DNA from: Marinobacter fuscus
GTDB lineage: Bacteria > Pseudomonadota > Gammaproteobacteria > Pseudomonadales > Oleiphilaceae
Length of the DNA stretch: 64,000 nt
Reading direction: 5' to 3'
Assembly: GCF_003007675.1 (NCBI RefSeq)
Contig: NZ_PXNP01000104.1
Coordinates: forward strand, 62,001-126,000
Below the pieces are notes generated by a model. It was not told the DNA's origin, did not search any database, and worked only from the letters and a program-made list of their open reading frames with translations. Shown piece by piece: positions 26,815-35,624 of this stretch. Both the position numbers and the translations under genes were made by a program. The number at the start of each line of letters is the position of its first letter. Within the stretch, counting starts at the first letter, position 1.

Positions 26815-27828
26815 TTAGCCCTCCAACCCCTTGAAAAACTGCTGGACGTTCTCGCTGAGGGCGTCCAGATCATACCCACCTTCCTGCACCACCAGTGTGG
26901 GTAAGCCCAGCTGACGAAGGTGCGTGCTCAGCCGGCAGAAGCCTTCGGAAGTCACCGATACTTTCGCCTGCGGGTCGTTCTTGTAGATATCGAACCCCAG
27001 GGTCAGGATCAGCACGTCGGGCTGGTACAGCCGAATGGCCGCCAGGGCTTCATCCAGTTTGGCGAAGAAATCGTCCTCGCTGGAGCCGTGGGGCATGGGC
27101 AGGTTGATGTTATAGCCATAGCCTTCCCCTTCGCCCCGTTCGTTCTCAAAACCACTGACTACCGGATAGAAGTTGGTGGGATCACCGTGAATGGAAACGT
27201 ACAGCACGTCGCTGCGGTCGTAGAAGATCTCCTGAATGCCCTGGCCATGATGCATGTCGGTGTCCAGGATGACCGTTCGCGGGAACCGGCTCTTCAAGTG
27301 CTCGGCCGCGATGGCGGCGTTGTTCAGGTAGCAGAATCCACCGGCGGCATCCTTGCGGGCGTGATGGCCCGGTGGCCGACACACCGCATAGGCGGTGCGC
27401 TCACCGGCCATCAGGGCATCTGCCGCGCCCAGAGCGGTCTGGACAGACCAGTAGGCGGCCTTCCAGGTGTTTTCACCGATCGGGCAACTTCCGTCCGCCA
27501 GATAGCAGGCCGCTTCGGCCAGAACGCCCCGCATGGCGTTGGGCGAGCGCACGAAGATGTTCGACATCACCTCGTCACCCCAGTCTTCCATCTCCATCCA
27601 GCGCCGGTGGGCCGACTCCAAAAACCGCAGATAGCCCAGGTCATGCACCCTGGCAATAGCGGCGGAGCCCTGGTCTGCCGGTTGCAGCACCGGAATCCCC
27701 CGGGCTTTCAACCCCTCCAGCATCTGGCTGGTGCGATCCGGCACCTCCTGGGGCTGACGCATCTGGCCCCGGGTAAAGTACGTCTTCGGAATATGCAGAT
27801 CCTGCGTGGGATGAAAGAATGCCTTCAT
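26815..27828 (-). CDS. Histone deacetylase-family / acetylpolyamine amidohydrolase
   Basis: Starting at ATG 27828 (AAGGAG nine bases upstream) gives 337 residues, the size of bacterial acetylpolyamine deacetylases. Family residues are intact: catalytic His pair in PPGHHARKDAAGGFCYLNN, zinc ligands in LDTDMHHGQG and the later LTLGFDIYKND, and GGYD near the C-terminus. Predicted to remove acetyl groups from acetylated polyamines or small amines with Zn. It is divergent from gabD, so a link to putrescine/GABA catabolism is plausible but inferred. Confidence 0.88.
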   Translation of the reverse strand: MKAFFHPTQDLHIPKTYFTRGQMRQPQEVPDRTSQMLEGLKARGIPVLQPADQGSAAIARVHDLGYLRFLESAHRRWMEMEDWGDEVMSNIFVRSPNAMRGVLAEAACYLADGSCPIGENTWKAAYWSVQTALGAADALMAGERTAYAVCRPPGHHARKDAAGGFCYLNNAAIAAEHLKSRFPRTVILDTDMHHGQGIQEIFYDRSDVLYVSIHGDPTNFYPVVSGFENERGEGEGYGYNINLPMPHGSSEDDFFAKLDEALAAIRLYQPDVLILTLGFDIYKNDPQAKVSVTSEGFCRLSTHLRQLGLPTLVVQEGGYDLDALSENVQQFFKGLEG

Positions 27829-27878
27829 GAATCCATCTCCTTGGGTGTGTCTGGGAGCCTGATAAAACTCTCCCCCCG

Positions 27879-27906
27879 AGTATAGGCACCCAACCCCATG
27901 GGTCAA
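27879..27906 (-). promoter_or_regulatory. Candidate sigma-70 promoter of the amidohydrolase gene
   Basis: On the minus strand, TTGACC (27906-27901) and TATACT (27884-27879) are separated by 16 bp, about 50 bp upstream of the start codon. The -35 abuts the first copy of the 76-bp repeat. Confidence 0.55.
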
Positions 27907-28089
27907 AAAATCGCCGGGAGCGATTTTTAACGTTGCGCCAGCAACGGCCCGAAGGGAGGCCGCCAGGGAAGGCAGGCCATAAAAAATCGCCGGGAGCGAT
28001 TTTTAACGTTGCGCCAGCAACGGCCCGAAGGGAGGCCGCCAGGGAAGGCAGGTCATAAAAAATCGCCGGGAGCGATTTTAACGTTGCGC
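27905..28089. repeat. 76-bp tandem repeat, about 2.4 copies, with internal hairpins
   Basis: Copies begin at 27905, 27981 and 28057 (third truncated after about 33 bp). The two full copies are almost identical (one C/T change near the end), and the third lacks one T in its T-run. Each unit opens with arms AAAAATCGC and GCGATTTTT around CGGGA, then GTTGC-GCCA-GCAAC, then a GGCC-rich dyad. It fills most of the 375-bp gap between the divergent amidohydrolase and gabD genes. The rest of that gap holds the promoter at 27879-27906 and about 110 bp with no feature I can support. Confidence 0.92.
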
Positions 28090-28203
28090 TAACTTTCGTT
28101 GACTTTACAGGTTGCAGATCAGCATCCACTATGAAGGGCGAATTCTTGTTTTCAGGCACTCCGGAGAACGGGGCGCCGCCACGGTCATGGAAAAGGAGCC
28201 GAG

Positions 28204-29652
28204 ATGATCGAGTCACCCTTACTGGACAACCTTACCGGTTACATTGGTGGGCGCTGGACGGATTCGTCGAACGGGGCCACCTTCGATGTTTACAACCCGG
28301 CCACCGGCGCTGTTATTGCCAAGGTGCCGTCGATGCCGGAACAGGATGTGCTGGCGGCGGTCGATGCCGCGCAATCGGCGCTTCGCCTGAGTAACCCCTA
28401 TCCGATCGAAACCCGACGCCAGTGGCTGCAAGCCATCCGTGATGGCCTGAAAGCCAACCGGGAGGAAATTGGCCGGGTGCTGTGCCTGGAGCACGGCAAA
28501 CCCCTGAAAGAAGCTCAGGGCGAAGTGGATTACGCAGCGGGCTTCTTCGACTACTGTGCGCAAAACCTGGATGCCCTTGACGCCCATGCGCTTCCCGGTA
28601 AGCCCCGGGGCTGCACCTGGACGGTACACTATCGCCCCGTAGGAGTAACCGGCCTGATCGTGCCCTGGAACTTTCCCATTGGCATGATTGCCAAGAAGCT
28701 GTCTGCGGCGCTGGCTGCCGGTTGCCCGTCGGTGATCAAGCCAGCCAGTGAGACCCCGCTGACCATGGTTGCCTTTTTCAAGGTGATGGACGGCTTGGAT
28801 CTGCCGGACGGCATGGTGAATCTGGTGATGGGCAAGGCCAGTGTGATCGGCAAGGTGCTGTGCGAGCACAAAGACGTACCCATGCTCAGCTTTACCGGCT
28901 CCACAGAAGTGGGGCGTAAACTGATTGTCGATACCGCCGAACAGGTCAAAAAGCTGGCGCTGGAGCTGGGTGGCAACGCCCCCTTTATTGTCTTCGAGGA
29001 TGCGGACCTGGATGCCGCTGCCGACAACCTGATGGCCAACAAATTCCGTGGCGGTGGCCAGACCTGTGTGTGTGCCAACCGCATCTTTGTTCATGAAAAC
29101 GTTGCCGATGCGTTTGGCCAGAAACTGGCAGAGCGGGTGAACAGGATGACTGTTGGTGACGGTATGCAGGATGGCATCGACATAGGCCCACTGATCAACA
29201 AGGCAGGTTTCGACAAGGTGAAACGGCACCTGGAAGATGCGCTGGCCCAGGGCGCTACCCTGGTAGCCGGTAAGCAGCCCGCCGACCTCGGTGATGGCCT
29301 GTTCTTCCCGCCCACCGTGGTGCAGGGTGTGACCCGCAACATGGCCTGCTACAAGGAAGAGACCTTCGGCCCGCTGGTGCCCATGGCGCTGTTCCGCACC
29401 GAAGAGGAAGTGATCGACGCCGGCAACGACACCGAGTTTGGCCTGGCCTCTTACGTGTTTACCGCCGATGCCGGGCGCGCCCAGCGGGTGGCGGCTGGTT
29501 TGCGGTTCGGCCACGTAGGCTGGAACACCGGCACCGGCCCCACGCCGGAGGCACCGTTTGGCGGCATGAAGGCGTCGGGGATTGGCCGGGAAGGCGGGCT
29601 GGAAGGTTTGTTTGAATTTGTGGAGGCGCAAACGGTGCCGCGCGGATTCTGA
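28204..29652 (+). CDS. gabD: NAD(P)-dependent succinate-semialdehyde dehydrogenase
   Basis: The 482-residue aldehyde dehydrogenase has the family active site ELGGNAPFIVFEDADLD and the catalytic Cys in GGGQTCVCANRI, the GabD-specific version with the second Cys. The length equals E. coli GabD (482). It oxidises succinate semialdehyde to succinate, the last step of GABA and putrescine breakdown. AAAGGAG lies just before ATG 28204. No GABA transaminase gene is adjacent. It ends at a strong terminator. Confidence 0.93.
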   Translation: MIESPLLDNLTGYIGGRWTDSSNGATFDVYNPATGAVIAKVPSMPEQDVLAAVDAAQSALRLSNPYPIETRRQWLQAIRDGLKANREEIGRVLCLEHGKPLKEAQGEVDYAAGFFDYCAQNLDALDAHALPGKPRGCTWTVHYRPVGVTGLIVPWNFPIGMIAKKLSAALAAGCPSVIKPASETPLTMVAFFKVMDGLDLPDGMVNLVMGKASVIGKVLCEHKDVPMLSFTGSTEVGRKLIVDTAEQVKKLALELGGNAPFIVFEDADLDAAADNLMANKFRGGGQTCVCANRIFVHENVADAFGQKLAERVNRMTVGDGMQDGIDIGPLINKAGFDKVKRHLEDALAQGATLVAGKQPADLGDGLFFPPTVVQGVTRNMACYKEETFGPLVPMALFRTEEEVIDAGNDTEFGLASYVFTADAGRAQRVAAGLRFGHVGWNTGTGPTPEAPFGGMKASGIGREGGLEGLFEFVEAQTVPRGF

Positions 29653-29673
29653 ACAACCGGATGGGTAAGCAGC

Positions 29674-29701
29674 AAAAAGGCGAGCCTGGGCTCGCCTTTT
29701 T
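29674..29701 (+). terminator. Rho-independent terminator of gabD
   Basis: GGCGAGCC and GGCTCGCC form a stem flanked by AAAAA and TTTTT, 20 bp after the stop. The A/T symmetry means it could also serve the gene ending at 29720 on the other strand. Confidence 0.93.
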
Positions 29702-29719
29702 GTGCGTTGCGCAGTGGCA

Positions 29720-30133
29720 TCAGGGTGTGAGGATGACCTTCACGCTGCTGTCCACTTCCGCCGAATCAATGTAGCCGATGGCGCCGGGCGTGGAGGCGAC
29801 CTGGGCCTTCATGCCAGAAGCACTGCCCGCTTCGGCGGGCGGCTGGCCGCGACCAGTGAACACCTGCTGGGACCAGAAGGCTTTCAGTTGGGCGTCGTTG
29901 CGGCCGGTTACCTTGTCGTGGAACTCGGCGCGGGTAGCGTTGCCCTCAGGCAGCTCGAAAGGCTTGGCGCTGTCGCCGTTTGGTAATGCCTTGCTGCGGT
30001 TCAGATAAAGATCCCGAACCTCGTTGGCGCTGATGCTGTCCGGGCCAGCCGGGTTGCCAATCACCACGACTTCGGCCAGGGTGAAGGGGCTTACCAGCAA
30101 GCTGGCCGCAAACAACAGGCTAAGCTTTTTCAT
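29720..30133 (-). CDS. Small secreted PstS-like (phosphate-binding-type) periplasmic protein
   Basis: The 137-residue precursor has a Sec signal ending near residue 20 (FTLA). The mature part resembles one lobe of the PBP_like_2/PstS fold: VVVIGNPAGPDSISANEVRDLYLNR at the start and TPGAIGYIDSAEVD near the end, with the AFWSQQVFTGRG stretch between. At about 115 mature residues it is far smaller than the true PstS at 43.5 kb and has no permease or ATPase neighbours. It follows the porin gene by 11 bp and is last in a chemoreceptor-porin operon. It may bind an anion such as phosphate, but the ligand is unproven. Confidence 0.8.
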   Translation of the reverse strand: MKKLSLLFAASLLVSPFTLAEVVVIGNPAGPDSISANEVRDLYLNRSKALPNGDSAKPFELPEGNATRAEFHDKVTGRNDAQLKAFWSQQVFTGRGQPPAEAGSASGMKAQVASTPGAIGYIDSAEVDSSVKVILTP

Positions 30134-30144
30134 AGGGGCCTCCT

Positions 30145-31350
30145 TCAGAATGCCGAGTCGAGTTTGAGGGTGTAGACGTTGGTGCTTTCCGGGTTTTCAG
30201 CCAGCATGTAGCCGGTATTCAGGTTGCCATAGCCTTTGTCCAGACCGCGAACGTGGGTAACGTCGGCTTTAATAGCAACGCCCGGCGTGATATCCCAGCG
30301 GGTGCCAATACTGTATTCGTGGCGCTGATAGTTCAGGATAGACTCGGGAACGGCGCCCGGAATGAAGAAGCCGGTACGTTCATCGTCGTCCTGGCTTTCG
30401 GTCCAGCCAGCGGCAAGGTAAGGCGTCCAGCTTCCGAAGCGGTGGCCTACGGAAAGGTAGGCGGAGTCGGTATCGGCAAACTTGCCATCAACCTCAACGC
30501 GGGTAACTTCGCCGATAATCTGCCAGCTGCCGTCATCATAGCTGGCGCCCAGGCCGAAGAAGTTACCGCGATCACCGTCGGCAAGTTGAGTAATGCCGGG
30601 CGGAAGGGTAATGCCGCTTTGGGCTGCTAGTGCGCCAAGCCGGGTCCCATCAATATCCGCCTCGGCGGTCGCCGCCACACCACGCACAGTCCACACGTAG
30701 TCGGTCCAGGTCAGGTTCATGCCTGCGATGTTGCGCAGCTGTACGTCGCCGGAGTTGCCATCTTCATCGGTAAAGCCGGTGAAGCCGGTTGCGGTCAGCG
30801 AGGAGTTGTCGAAATTCAGGTTGTAGCTGGCATCCGCACCAACATAGCTGGTCACGGCAATCGGGCCATACACGCTCTGGGGCGGGCGTGCCCACGGCTG
30901 GGCGTAGCCGACTTCCAAGGAGTCGGAGTACATGAAGAACGGAATCCGCATCTTGCCGGCCCGAATCTGCAGGTTGTTGGTGGGGCGGTGGCTCAGATAG
31001 GCCCACTCCACCTGGGGTTCCCAGTCATCTTCGCCCCGGCCGACCAGTTGCATCACAATCTGGCTCTTCTGTGTGACGTCAAAGGTGCCCTGCAGGGCGA
31101 ACAGGCTCAGATCCGCCACTTCGGATTCGTCGGTGATTCCGGCGTAACCGGCATCGTTGCTGGCCCGGGCGAAACCGGTGCTGAAAAAGCCGTTGAAGCG
31201 AATGCCGGTGTCTTTCGCGGAGTTCAGCTGTTGTTGCATGGCATTCAGCTGCTGCTGCATGCGCTCGAGGGTTTCCTCGGTACTCTGTGCCAGAGCCGGG
31301 GTCGCGGCAATGGCGAGCGCCAGGGGCGCTGCAGTAAACAGTTTTTTCAT
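30145..31350 (-). CDS. Outer membrane porin with N-terminal coiled coil
   Basis: The 401-residue precursor has a signal peptide ending in ALAQ near residue 22, then a short Gln-rich coiled coil (LERMQQQLNAMQQQLN) and a beta-barrel pattern of alternating aromatic/hydrophobic strands, ending in a C-terminal Phe as outer-membrane barrels do. This resembles trimeric DcaP-type or related porins. The substrate is unknown. It lies 28 bp after a chemoreceptor gene and 11 bp before a small PstS-like gene, so uptake of a sensed solute is an inference. Confidence 0.87.
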   Translation of the reverse strand: MKKLFTAAPLALAIAATPALAQSTEETLERMQQQLNAMQQQLNSAKDTGIRFNGFFSTGFARASNDAGYAGITDESEVADLSLFALQGTFDVTQKSQIVMQLVGRGEDDWEPQVEWAYLSHRPTNNLQIRAGKMRIPFFMYSDSLEVGYAQPWARPPQSVYGPIAVTSYVGADASYNLNFDNSSLTATGFTGFTDEDGNSGDVQLRNIAGMNLTWTDYVWTVRGVAATAEADIDGTRLGALAAQSGITLPPGITQLADGDRGNFFGLGASYDDGSWQIIGEVTRVEVDGKFADTDSAYLSVGHRFGSWTPYLAAGWTESQDDDERTGFFIPGAVPESILNYQRHEYSIGTRWDITPGVAIKADVTHVRGLDKGYGNLNTGYMLAENPESTNVYTLKLDSAF

Positions 31351-31378
31351 CAGGAGTTTCCTTTTTCTGGGGTTTTAC

Positions 31379-32992
31379 TTAAACGCGGAACTGCCCGGCC
31401 ACGCTCTGCAAGCCATTACTGACGTCCTGGATCTTGCGGCTGACCGTATCCAGCTCGTCGGTGCTTTCCATCACGGCTTCGGCGTTGCGATGCATGTCGC
31501 CCATGTGGCCGGTGACTTCGCTGAAGGTGGTGCTTTGCTCATAGGTGGCCGCGGCAATCTGCTCGTTCAGTTCGCTGATCTGCTGAACATTCTCGAGAAT
31601 CTTGCGCAGGACCTCGCCAGATTCGGTGGTGGCATCCACGCCCTGTCGGGCCATATCCACGCTGCCCTGCATGGAATGCACGGCAGCACCGGAGGCTTTC
31701 GACAACTCGGAAATCACCTGCTGGATTTCTTCGGTGGCCTTGTGGGTGCGCACAGCCAGGCCGCGAACTTCATCGGCGACCACGGCAAAGCCACGTCCGT
31801 GTTCACCGGCGCGGGCGGCTTCGATGGCGGCATTCAGGGCCAGCAGGTTGGTTTGTTCGGCGACAGTCTGGATGGTTTCCAGCAGGCCGCCCACTTTCAC
31901 GGAGAACTCATCAAACTGGTTGACCAGGCTGGCGGTGTTCTCGATTTCTGCCATCAGTCGCTGGATGGTCTGTATGTTGCCTTCAACCTTCTGCTGCCCG
32001 GTGGTCGCGAACTTGGAGGCATCCTGGGTCTGGTCTGAGGCGCTTGAGGCGAAGCCTGCGACTTCTTCGACGCTCTTGACCAGTTCTTCCACGGAATTAC
32101 GGGTAGATGAAATCGCCTGGGCCTGCTGGCTGATGCGTTCAAGATTGGTGCGGCTGGTGCTACCCAGATGTGAGGCGACGCCGTTGAGCTCGCCAATATC
32201 CTGCTGGATGGTGGCAAAGGACTTGTGCAGTTTTTCAACAAACCGGTTGAACTGGTCCACCAGGTCCCGAAGTTCATCCTTGCCGGTGTAGTCAATGCGG
32301 GAGGTCAGATCACCCTCACCGGAAGCCATGTCCCGTAGGGAGGTAATGATCTGTTGCAGGCTGCCCGATACCGACCGGCCAATGATCAGGCTGAGCGCAA
32401 TCAGCACCACCAGCGCGACCACCACAATGGTGACGGAGACGGTGGCGGCTTCACTGCTGGCAGCGGTGGTGTCGTCGATGGCCTGGGTCAGGCGGCTTTC
32501 CATCGCGTTGCGCATCTCGTCCAGATCAGAGCGCAGTCCGGCCAGCCGCTCGGCGTTGGCGGAGGCTTCCTGGCCAATGCGATTGAAATCCGCCGTACCT
32601 TCTATGATTGCGGTGGCGATTCGGGTGGCGGTGTTGTAGTAACCGTTCAGCTCGGATTTCAAGGCCTTCACCTGATCATGCAGAGCCGGGTTCAGGGTGG
32701 CGATGCGGTCCAGGTTGGCGGATATTTCTGCCAGTTGTTCCCTGGTGGCGGCAATCTGTTGATCGTCACCGGTGGTGACGGCAGTGTTGATCTGGTTTTC
32801 AATCAGTTGCAGCAAACCGCGGTTGATCGTGGACAGTTCCAGGGAGGGATAGAGCTGGTCGCGAACTTCGCTGAGGCGTTCGGAGTTATTGCGCTCGGTG
32901 ACAATGGAAAAGGCCTGGCTGACCACAAAGGCAACAATGGCAACGGTGACCAGCAATGCCAGTTTGTGAGAGATCTTAAGTGATGAGAGCAT
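31379..32992 (-). CDS. Methyl-accepting chemotaxis protein with periplasmic four-helix-bundle sensor
   Basis: The 537-residue protein has TM1 near 10-30, a helical periplasmic domain of about 155 residues, TM2 near 187-206, HAMP, and the conserved MCP signalling hairpin ([16 protein letters not shown], then [15 protein letters not shown]). The periplasmic part is helix-rich with no Cache signatures, so a four-helix bundle fits. No CheR-binding pentapeptide ends the protein. It is the first gene of a three-gene unit with a porin and a small solute-binding-like protein, suggesting chemotaxis toward the solute they handle. Confidence 0.93.
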   Translation of the reverse strand: MLSSLKISHKLALLVTVAIVAFVVSQAFSIVTERNNSERLSEVRDQLYPSLELSTINRGLLQLIENQINTAVTTGDDQQIAATREQLAEISANLDRIATLNPALHDQVKALKSELNGYYNTATRIATAIIEGTADFNRIGQEASANAERLAGLRSDLDEMRNAMESRLTQAIDDTTAASSEAATVSVTIVVVALVVLIALSLIIGRSVSGSLQQIITSLRDMASGEGDLTSRIDYTGKDELRDLVDQFNRFVEKLHKSFATIQQDIGELNGVASHLGSTSRTNLERISQQAQAISSTRNSVEELVKSVEEVAGFASSASDQTQDASKFATTGQQKVEGNIQTIQRLMAEIENTASLVNQFDEFSVKVGGLLETIQTVAEQTNLLALNAAIEAARAGEHGRGFAVVADEVRGLAVRTHKATEEIQQVISELSKASGAAVHSMQGSVDMARQGVDATTESGEVLRKILENVQQISELNEQIAAATYEQSTTFSEVTGHMGDMHRNAEAVMESTDELDTVSRKIQDVSNGLQSVAGQFRV

Positions 32993-33060
32993 GTTGTAGT
33001 CCTTGTCAGCCCGGCCTAAGACTTTAGTCGTGGGCGATTCTAGGTCGTTTTTTGAACGTA

Positions 33061-33081
33061 TGACACAGAATTCATGTGTCA
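33061..33081. promoter_or_regulatory. Dyad TGACACA-7-TGTGTCA upstream of the chemoreceptor operon
   Basis: Perfect 7-bp arms flank GAATTCA, about 70 bp upstream of the chemoreceptor start and about 120 bp before the uvrD -10. It looks like a homodimeric regulator site. I do not recognise the regulator; it is not a CRP, FNR or LexA consensus. Confidence 0.5.
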
Positions 33082-33197
33082 GTGTGTTAAGGCGTGTATC
33101 GGCTGACGGCAGGAGATCTGAACCAAGGTGGATGTAAAATGCATCAAATTTTTCCGGCAGTCGGGCGGCTGGCAGAAAGGAAGTCTTTGCGTTGTGC

Positions 33198-33206
33198 TGA
33201 TATAAT
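33198..33206 (+). promoter_or_regulatory. Extended -10 promoter of uvrD
   Basis: A consensus TATAAT at 33201-33206 is preceded by TG at 33198-33199 (TGnTATAAT). There is no good -35, as expected for extended -10 promoters. It sits 36 bp upstream of the uvrD start. Confidence 0.7.
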
Positions 33207-33209
33207 GCC

Positions 33210-33225
33210 CTGTAAATTTAACCAG
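33210..33225. promoter_or_regulatory. LexA (SOS) box at uvrD
   Basis: CTGTAAATTTAACCAG fits the gammaproteobacterial LexA pattern CTG-N10-CAG with an AT-rich centre. It lies 3 bp after the -10, covering the probable transcription start, where LexA would block initiation. E. coli uvrD is also SOS-regulated with a similar box ending in CCAG. Confidence 0.8.
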
Positions 33226-33242
33226 TAGTGAAGCTCTACTCT

Positions 33243-35408
33243 ATGGATGTCTCCCACATTATCGATTCCCTGAACGACGCCCAGCGAGAGGCCGTCACCG
33301 CCCAGAACGATCACTTGCTGGTGCTGGCCGGTGCGGGCAGTGGCAAAACCCGGGTGCTGGTGCACCGCATGGCCTGGCTGATGTCGGTCGACCGGGTGCC
33401 GCCCACCTCCATTCTGGCCGTGACCTTTACCAACAAGGCCGCGAAGGAAATGCGTTATCGGGTAGAACAGATGATGAACATCCCAACCCGGGGGTTGTGG
33501 ATTGGCACCTTTCACGGGATTGCCCATCGGCTGTTGCGGTCGCACTGGAAAGACGCGGGCTTGCCGGAGAACTTTCAGGTGCTGGACAGCGATGACCAGT
33601 TGCGGCTGGTGAAGCGGGTGATGCGGGAGAACCAGATTGATGAGAGCCAGTGGCCGCCCAAACAGGCCCAGTGGTTCATCAACAGCCAGAAAGACGAAGG
33701 GCTGCGGGCAGACCACATTCAGGAGAATCCAGGTGATCACTTCACCACGGTGATGCTGAAAATTTACCGCCAGTACGAAAAGCTCTGTCAACAAGGTGGT
33801 CTGGTGGATTTCGGTGAATTGCTGCTGCGTTCCCACGAACTCTGGCTGCACCGGCCGGAGCTGTTGAGCCACTACCAGCAGCGGTTCCAGCACATTTTGG
33901 TGGACGAGTTCCAGGACACCAACACCATCCAATACGCCTGGCTGCAGGTGCTGGCCAGCAACCGCGTGCCACTGACGGTAGTGGGCGACGACGACCAGTC
34001 CATTTACGGCTGGCGGGGCGCGAAGATCGAGAACATCCAACAGTATCAGCGCGATTTCCCGAATTCACGGCTGGTGCGGCTGGAGCAGAACTACCGCTCC
34101 ACCAAGCTGATTCTGAAAGCCGCCAACTCGGTGATCGCCAATAACCAGGGGCGGTTGGGCAAGGAGTTGTGGACGGACGGCGTGGAGGGCGAGCCGATCA
34201 GTCTGTACGCCGCCTTCAACGAACAGGACGAAGCCAACTACATCGCCGATTCCATCTCGGCCTGGGTCAGCGAGGGCAATCTGCGCAGCGAGTGCGCCAT
34301 TTTGTACCGCTCTAACGCCCAGTCCCGGGTGCTGGAGGAGGCCCTGATGCGCCAGGGCATTCCGTACCGGGTGTATGGCGGCCTGCGGTTCTACGATCGC
34401 CAGGAAATCCGCAACGCCCTGGCGTACCTGCGCCTGGTGCATTACCACCGGGACGACGCAGCCTTTGAGCGGGTGGTGAATATTCCCACCCGGGGCATTG
34501 GTGCGAAGAGTCTCGGGGAGATTCGCGAGTACGCCACCGGGCAGGGCATTTCGCTGTGGGAGTCGGCCGAGCGGCTGTTGGCGGCCGGGCAGGTAAAAGG
34601 CCGGGCCAAAACCGGGCTGCAGCAGTTTATGGAGATTGTGAACGGCCTGTCGGAGATGGCGGGGCATGCGTCTTTGCAGGGGCTGATGAAGCAGGCCATC
34701 GAGTCCAGCGGGCTGAAGGATTACCACGCGAGCGAGAAAGGTGAGAAGGGGCAGGCCCGGGTGGAGAACCTGGAGGAACTGGTCAGTGCGTTGGCGGATT
34801 ACGATGTGGAAGAAGGCGTGGACCCGCTGGCGGAGTTCATCGCCCAGGCGGCGCTGGATGCCGGGGAATCCCAGGCCGACGCTCATGAAGACAGTGTCCA
34901 GTTGATGACCCTGCACTCCGCGAAAGGGCTGGAGTTTCCGATGGTGTTTCTGGCCGGTGTTGAGGAGGGCTTGTTCCCGCACAGCATGTCGCTGGAGGAA
35001 CCGGGGCGGATGGAGGAGGAGCGCCGTCTGGCCTATGTCGGTATCACCCGGGCCATGAAGAAGTTGGTGCTGACGTACGCGGAGTCCCGCCGGTTATACG
35101 GGCAGGAGAAGTTTCATGCGCTGTCTCGGTTTGTGCGGGAGATTCCGGGGGATTGTCTGCAGGAGGTTCGGCTGCGCAATACGGTGACCCGGCCGGCGAT
35201 GGTGGAGCGGCCGAATGAGAGCCTGTTCAGTCAGGATTCAGCGCAGCAGGCGGGGTTCAGTCTGGGGCAGCGGGTTCGGCATCCGAAGTTTGGTGAGGGG
35301 GTTGTGATGAACTGTGAGGGTTCGGGGCATCATACCCGGGTGCAGGTGAACTTTGATGAGGGGGCGAAGTGGCTGGTGTTGGCGTATGCGCCGTTGGAGG
35401 CTTGTTGA
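33243..35408 (+). CDS. uvrD: DNA helicase II
   Basis: ATG 33243 is chosen (a GTG five codons earlier is possible), giving 721 residues against 720 in E. coli. All SF1A motifs are present: LNDAQREAV, Walker A LAGAGSGKTR, DEFQDTN, GDDDQSIYGWRGA, LHSAKGLEFPMVF and RRLAYVGITRAMK. The C-terminal Tudor-like tail (RVRHPKFGEGVVMN) is intact. UvrD unwinds DNA 3'-5' in nucleotide-excision and mismatch repair. An SOS box overlaps its promoter, so damage induction is expected. No neighbouring genes appear to be co-transcribed. Confidence 0.96.
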   Translation: MDVSHIIDSLNDAQREAVTAQNDHLLVLAGAGSGKTRVLVHRMAWLMSVDRVPPTSILAVTFTNKAAKEMRYRVEQMMNIPTRGLWIGTFHGIAHRLLRSHWKDAGLPENFQVLDSDDQLRLVKRVMRENQIDESQWPPKQAQWFINSQKDEGLRADHIQENPGDHFTTVMLKIYRQYEKLCQQGGLVDFGELLLRSHELWLHRPELLSHYQQRFQHILVDEFQDTNTIQYAWLQVLASNRVPLTVVGDDDQSIYGWRGAKIENIQQYQRDFPNSRLVRLEQNYRSTKLILKAANSVIANNQGRLGKELWTDGVEGEPISLYAAFNEQDEANYIADSISAWVSEGNLRSECAILYRSNAQSRVLEEALMRQGIPYRVYGGLRFYDRQEIRNALAYLRLVHYHRDDAAFERVVNIPTRGIGAKSLGEIREYATGQGISLWESAERLLAAGQVKGRAKTGLQQFMEIVNGLSEMAGHASLQGLMKQAIESSGLKDYHASEKGEKGQARVENLEELVSALADYDVEEGVDPLAEFIAQAALDAGESQADAHEDSVQLMTLHSAKGLEFPMVFLAGVEEGLFPHSMSLEEPGRMEEERRLAYVGITRAMKKLVLTYAESRRLYGQEKFHALSRFVREIPGDCLQEVRLRNTVTRPAMVERPNESLFSQDSAQQAGFSLGQRVRHPKFGEGVVMNCEGSGHHTRVQVNFDEGAKWLVLAYAPLEAC

Positions 35409-35452
35409 GCGGTTGAGCTAGCCTCATGCAGCCTTCGAGCACGGAGGTGGCA

Positions 35453-35556
35453 TGGCGGTGGGAACGTCTTTCCAAAAAGCGCTCGAGCCGTCCATGGGCG
35501 CTTGTGTTCCGCCATCCCTGGCTCCACAAATTTTTGGAAAGACGTTCCCACCGCCA
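35453..35556. repeat. Long perfect inverted repeat (26-bp arms, 52-bp spacer)
   Basis: The arm at 35453-35478 (begins TGGCGGTGGGAACG) is exactly complementary to 35531-35556. The spacer contains its own AGCGC/GCGCT pair, so the whole can fold into a long cruciform or RNA hairpin. It fills the 216-bp gap between the convergent uvrD and uppP stops. It looks like a dispersed intergenic repeat or bidirectional terminator rather than a gene. Confidence 0.9.
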
Positions 35557-35624
35557 CGCTTTGACGTTTCTGCAATCCGAAACAGAACGCTATCTCCAAG
35601 GTTCATATTTATGCGCTTTGAGAG

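Noticed and set aside
27641..28216. 191-codon minus-strand ORF through the 76-bp repeat
   Set aside because: Its repeated peptide segments are a direct consequence of the tandem DNA repeat; no start context or family resemblance.
32993..33050. FliA (sigma-28)-type promoter for the chemoreceptor
   Set aside because: A TAAAG-like -35 is present but no GCCGATAA-like -10 at the right distance.
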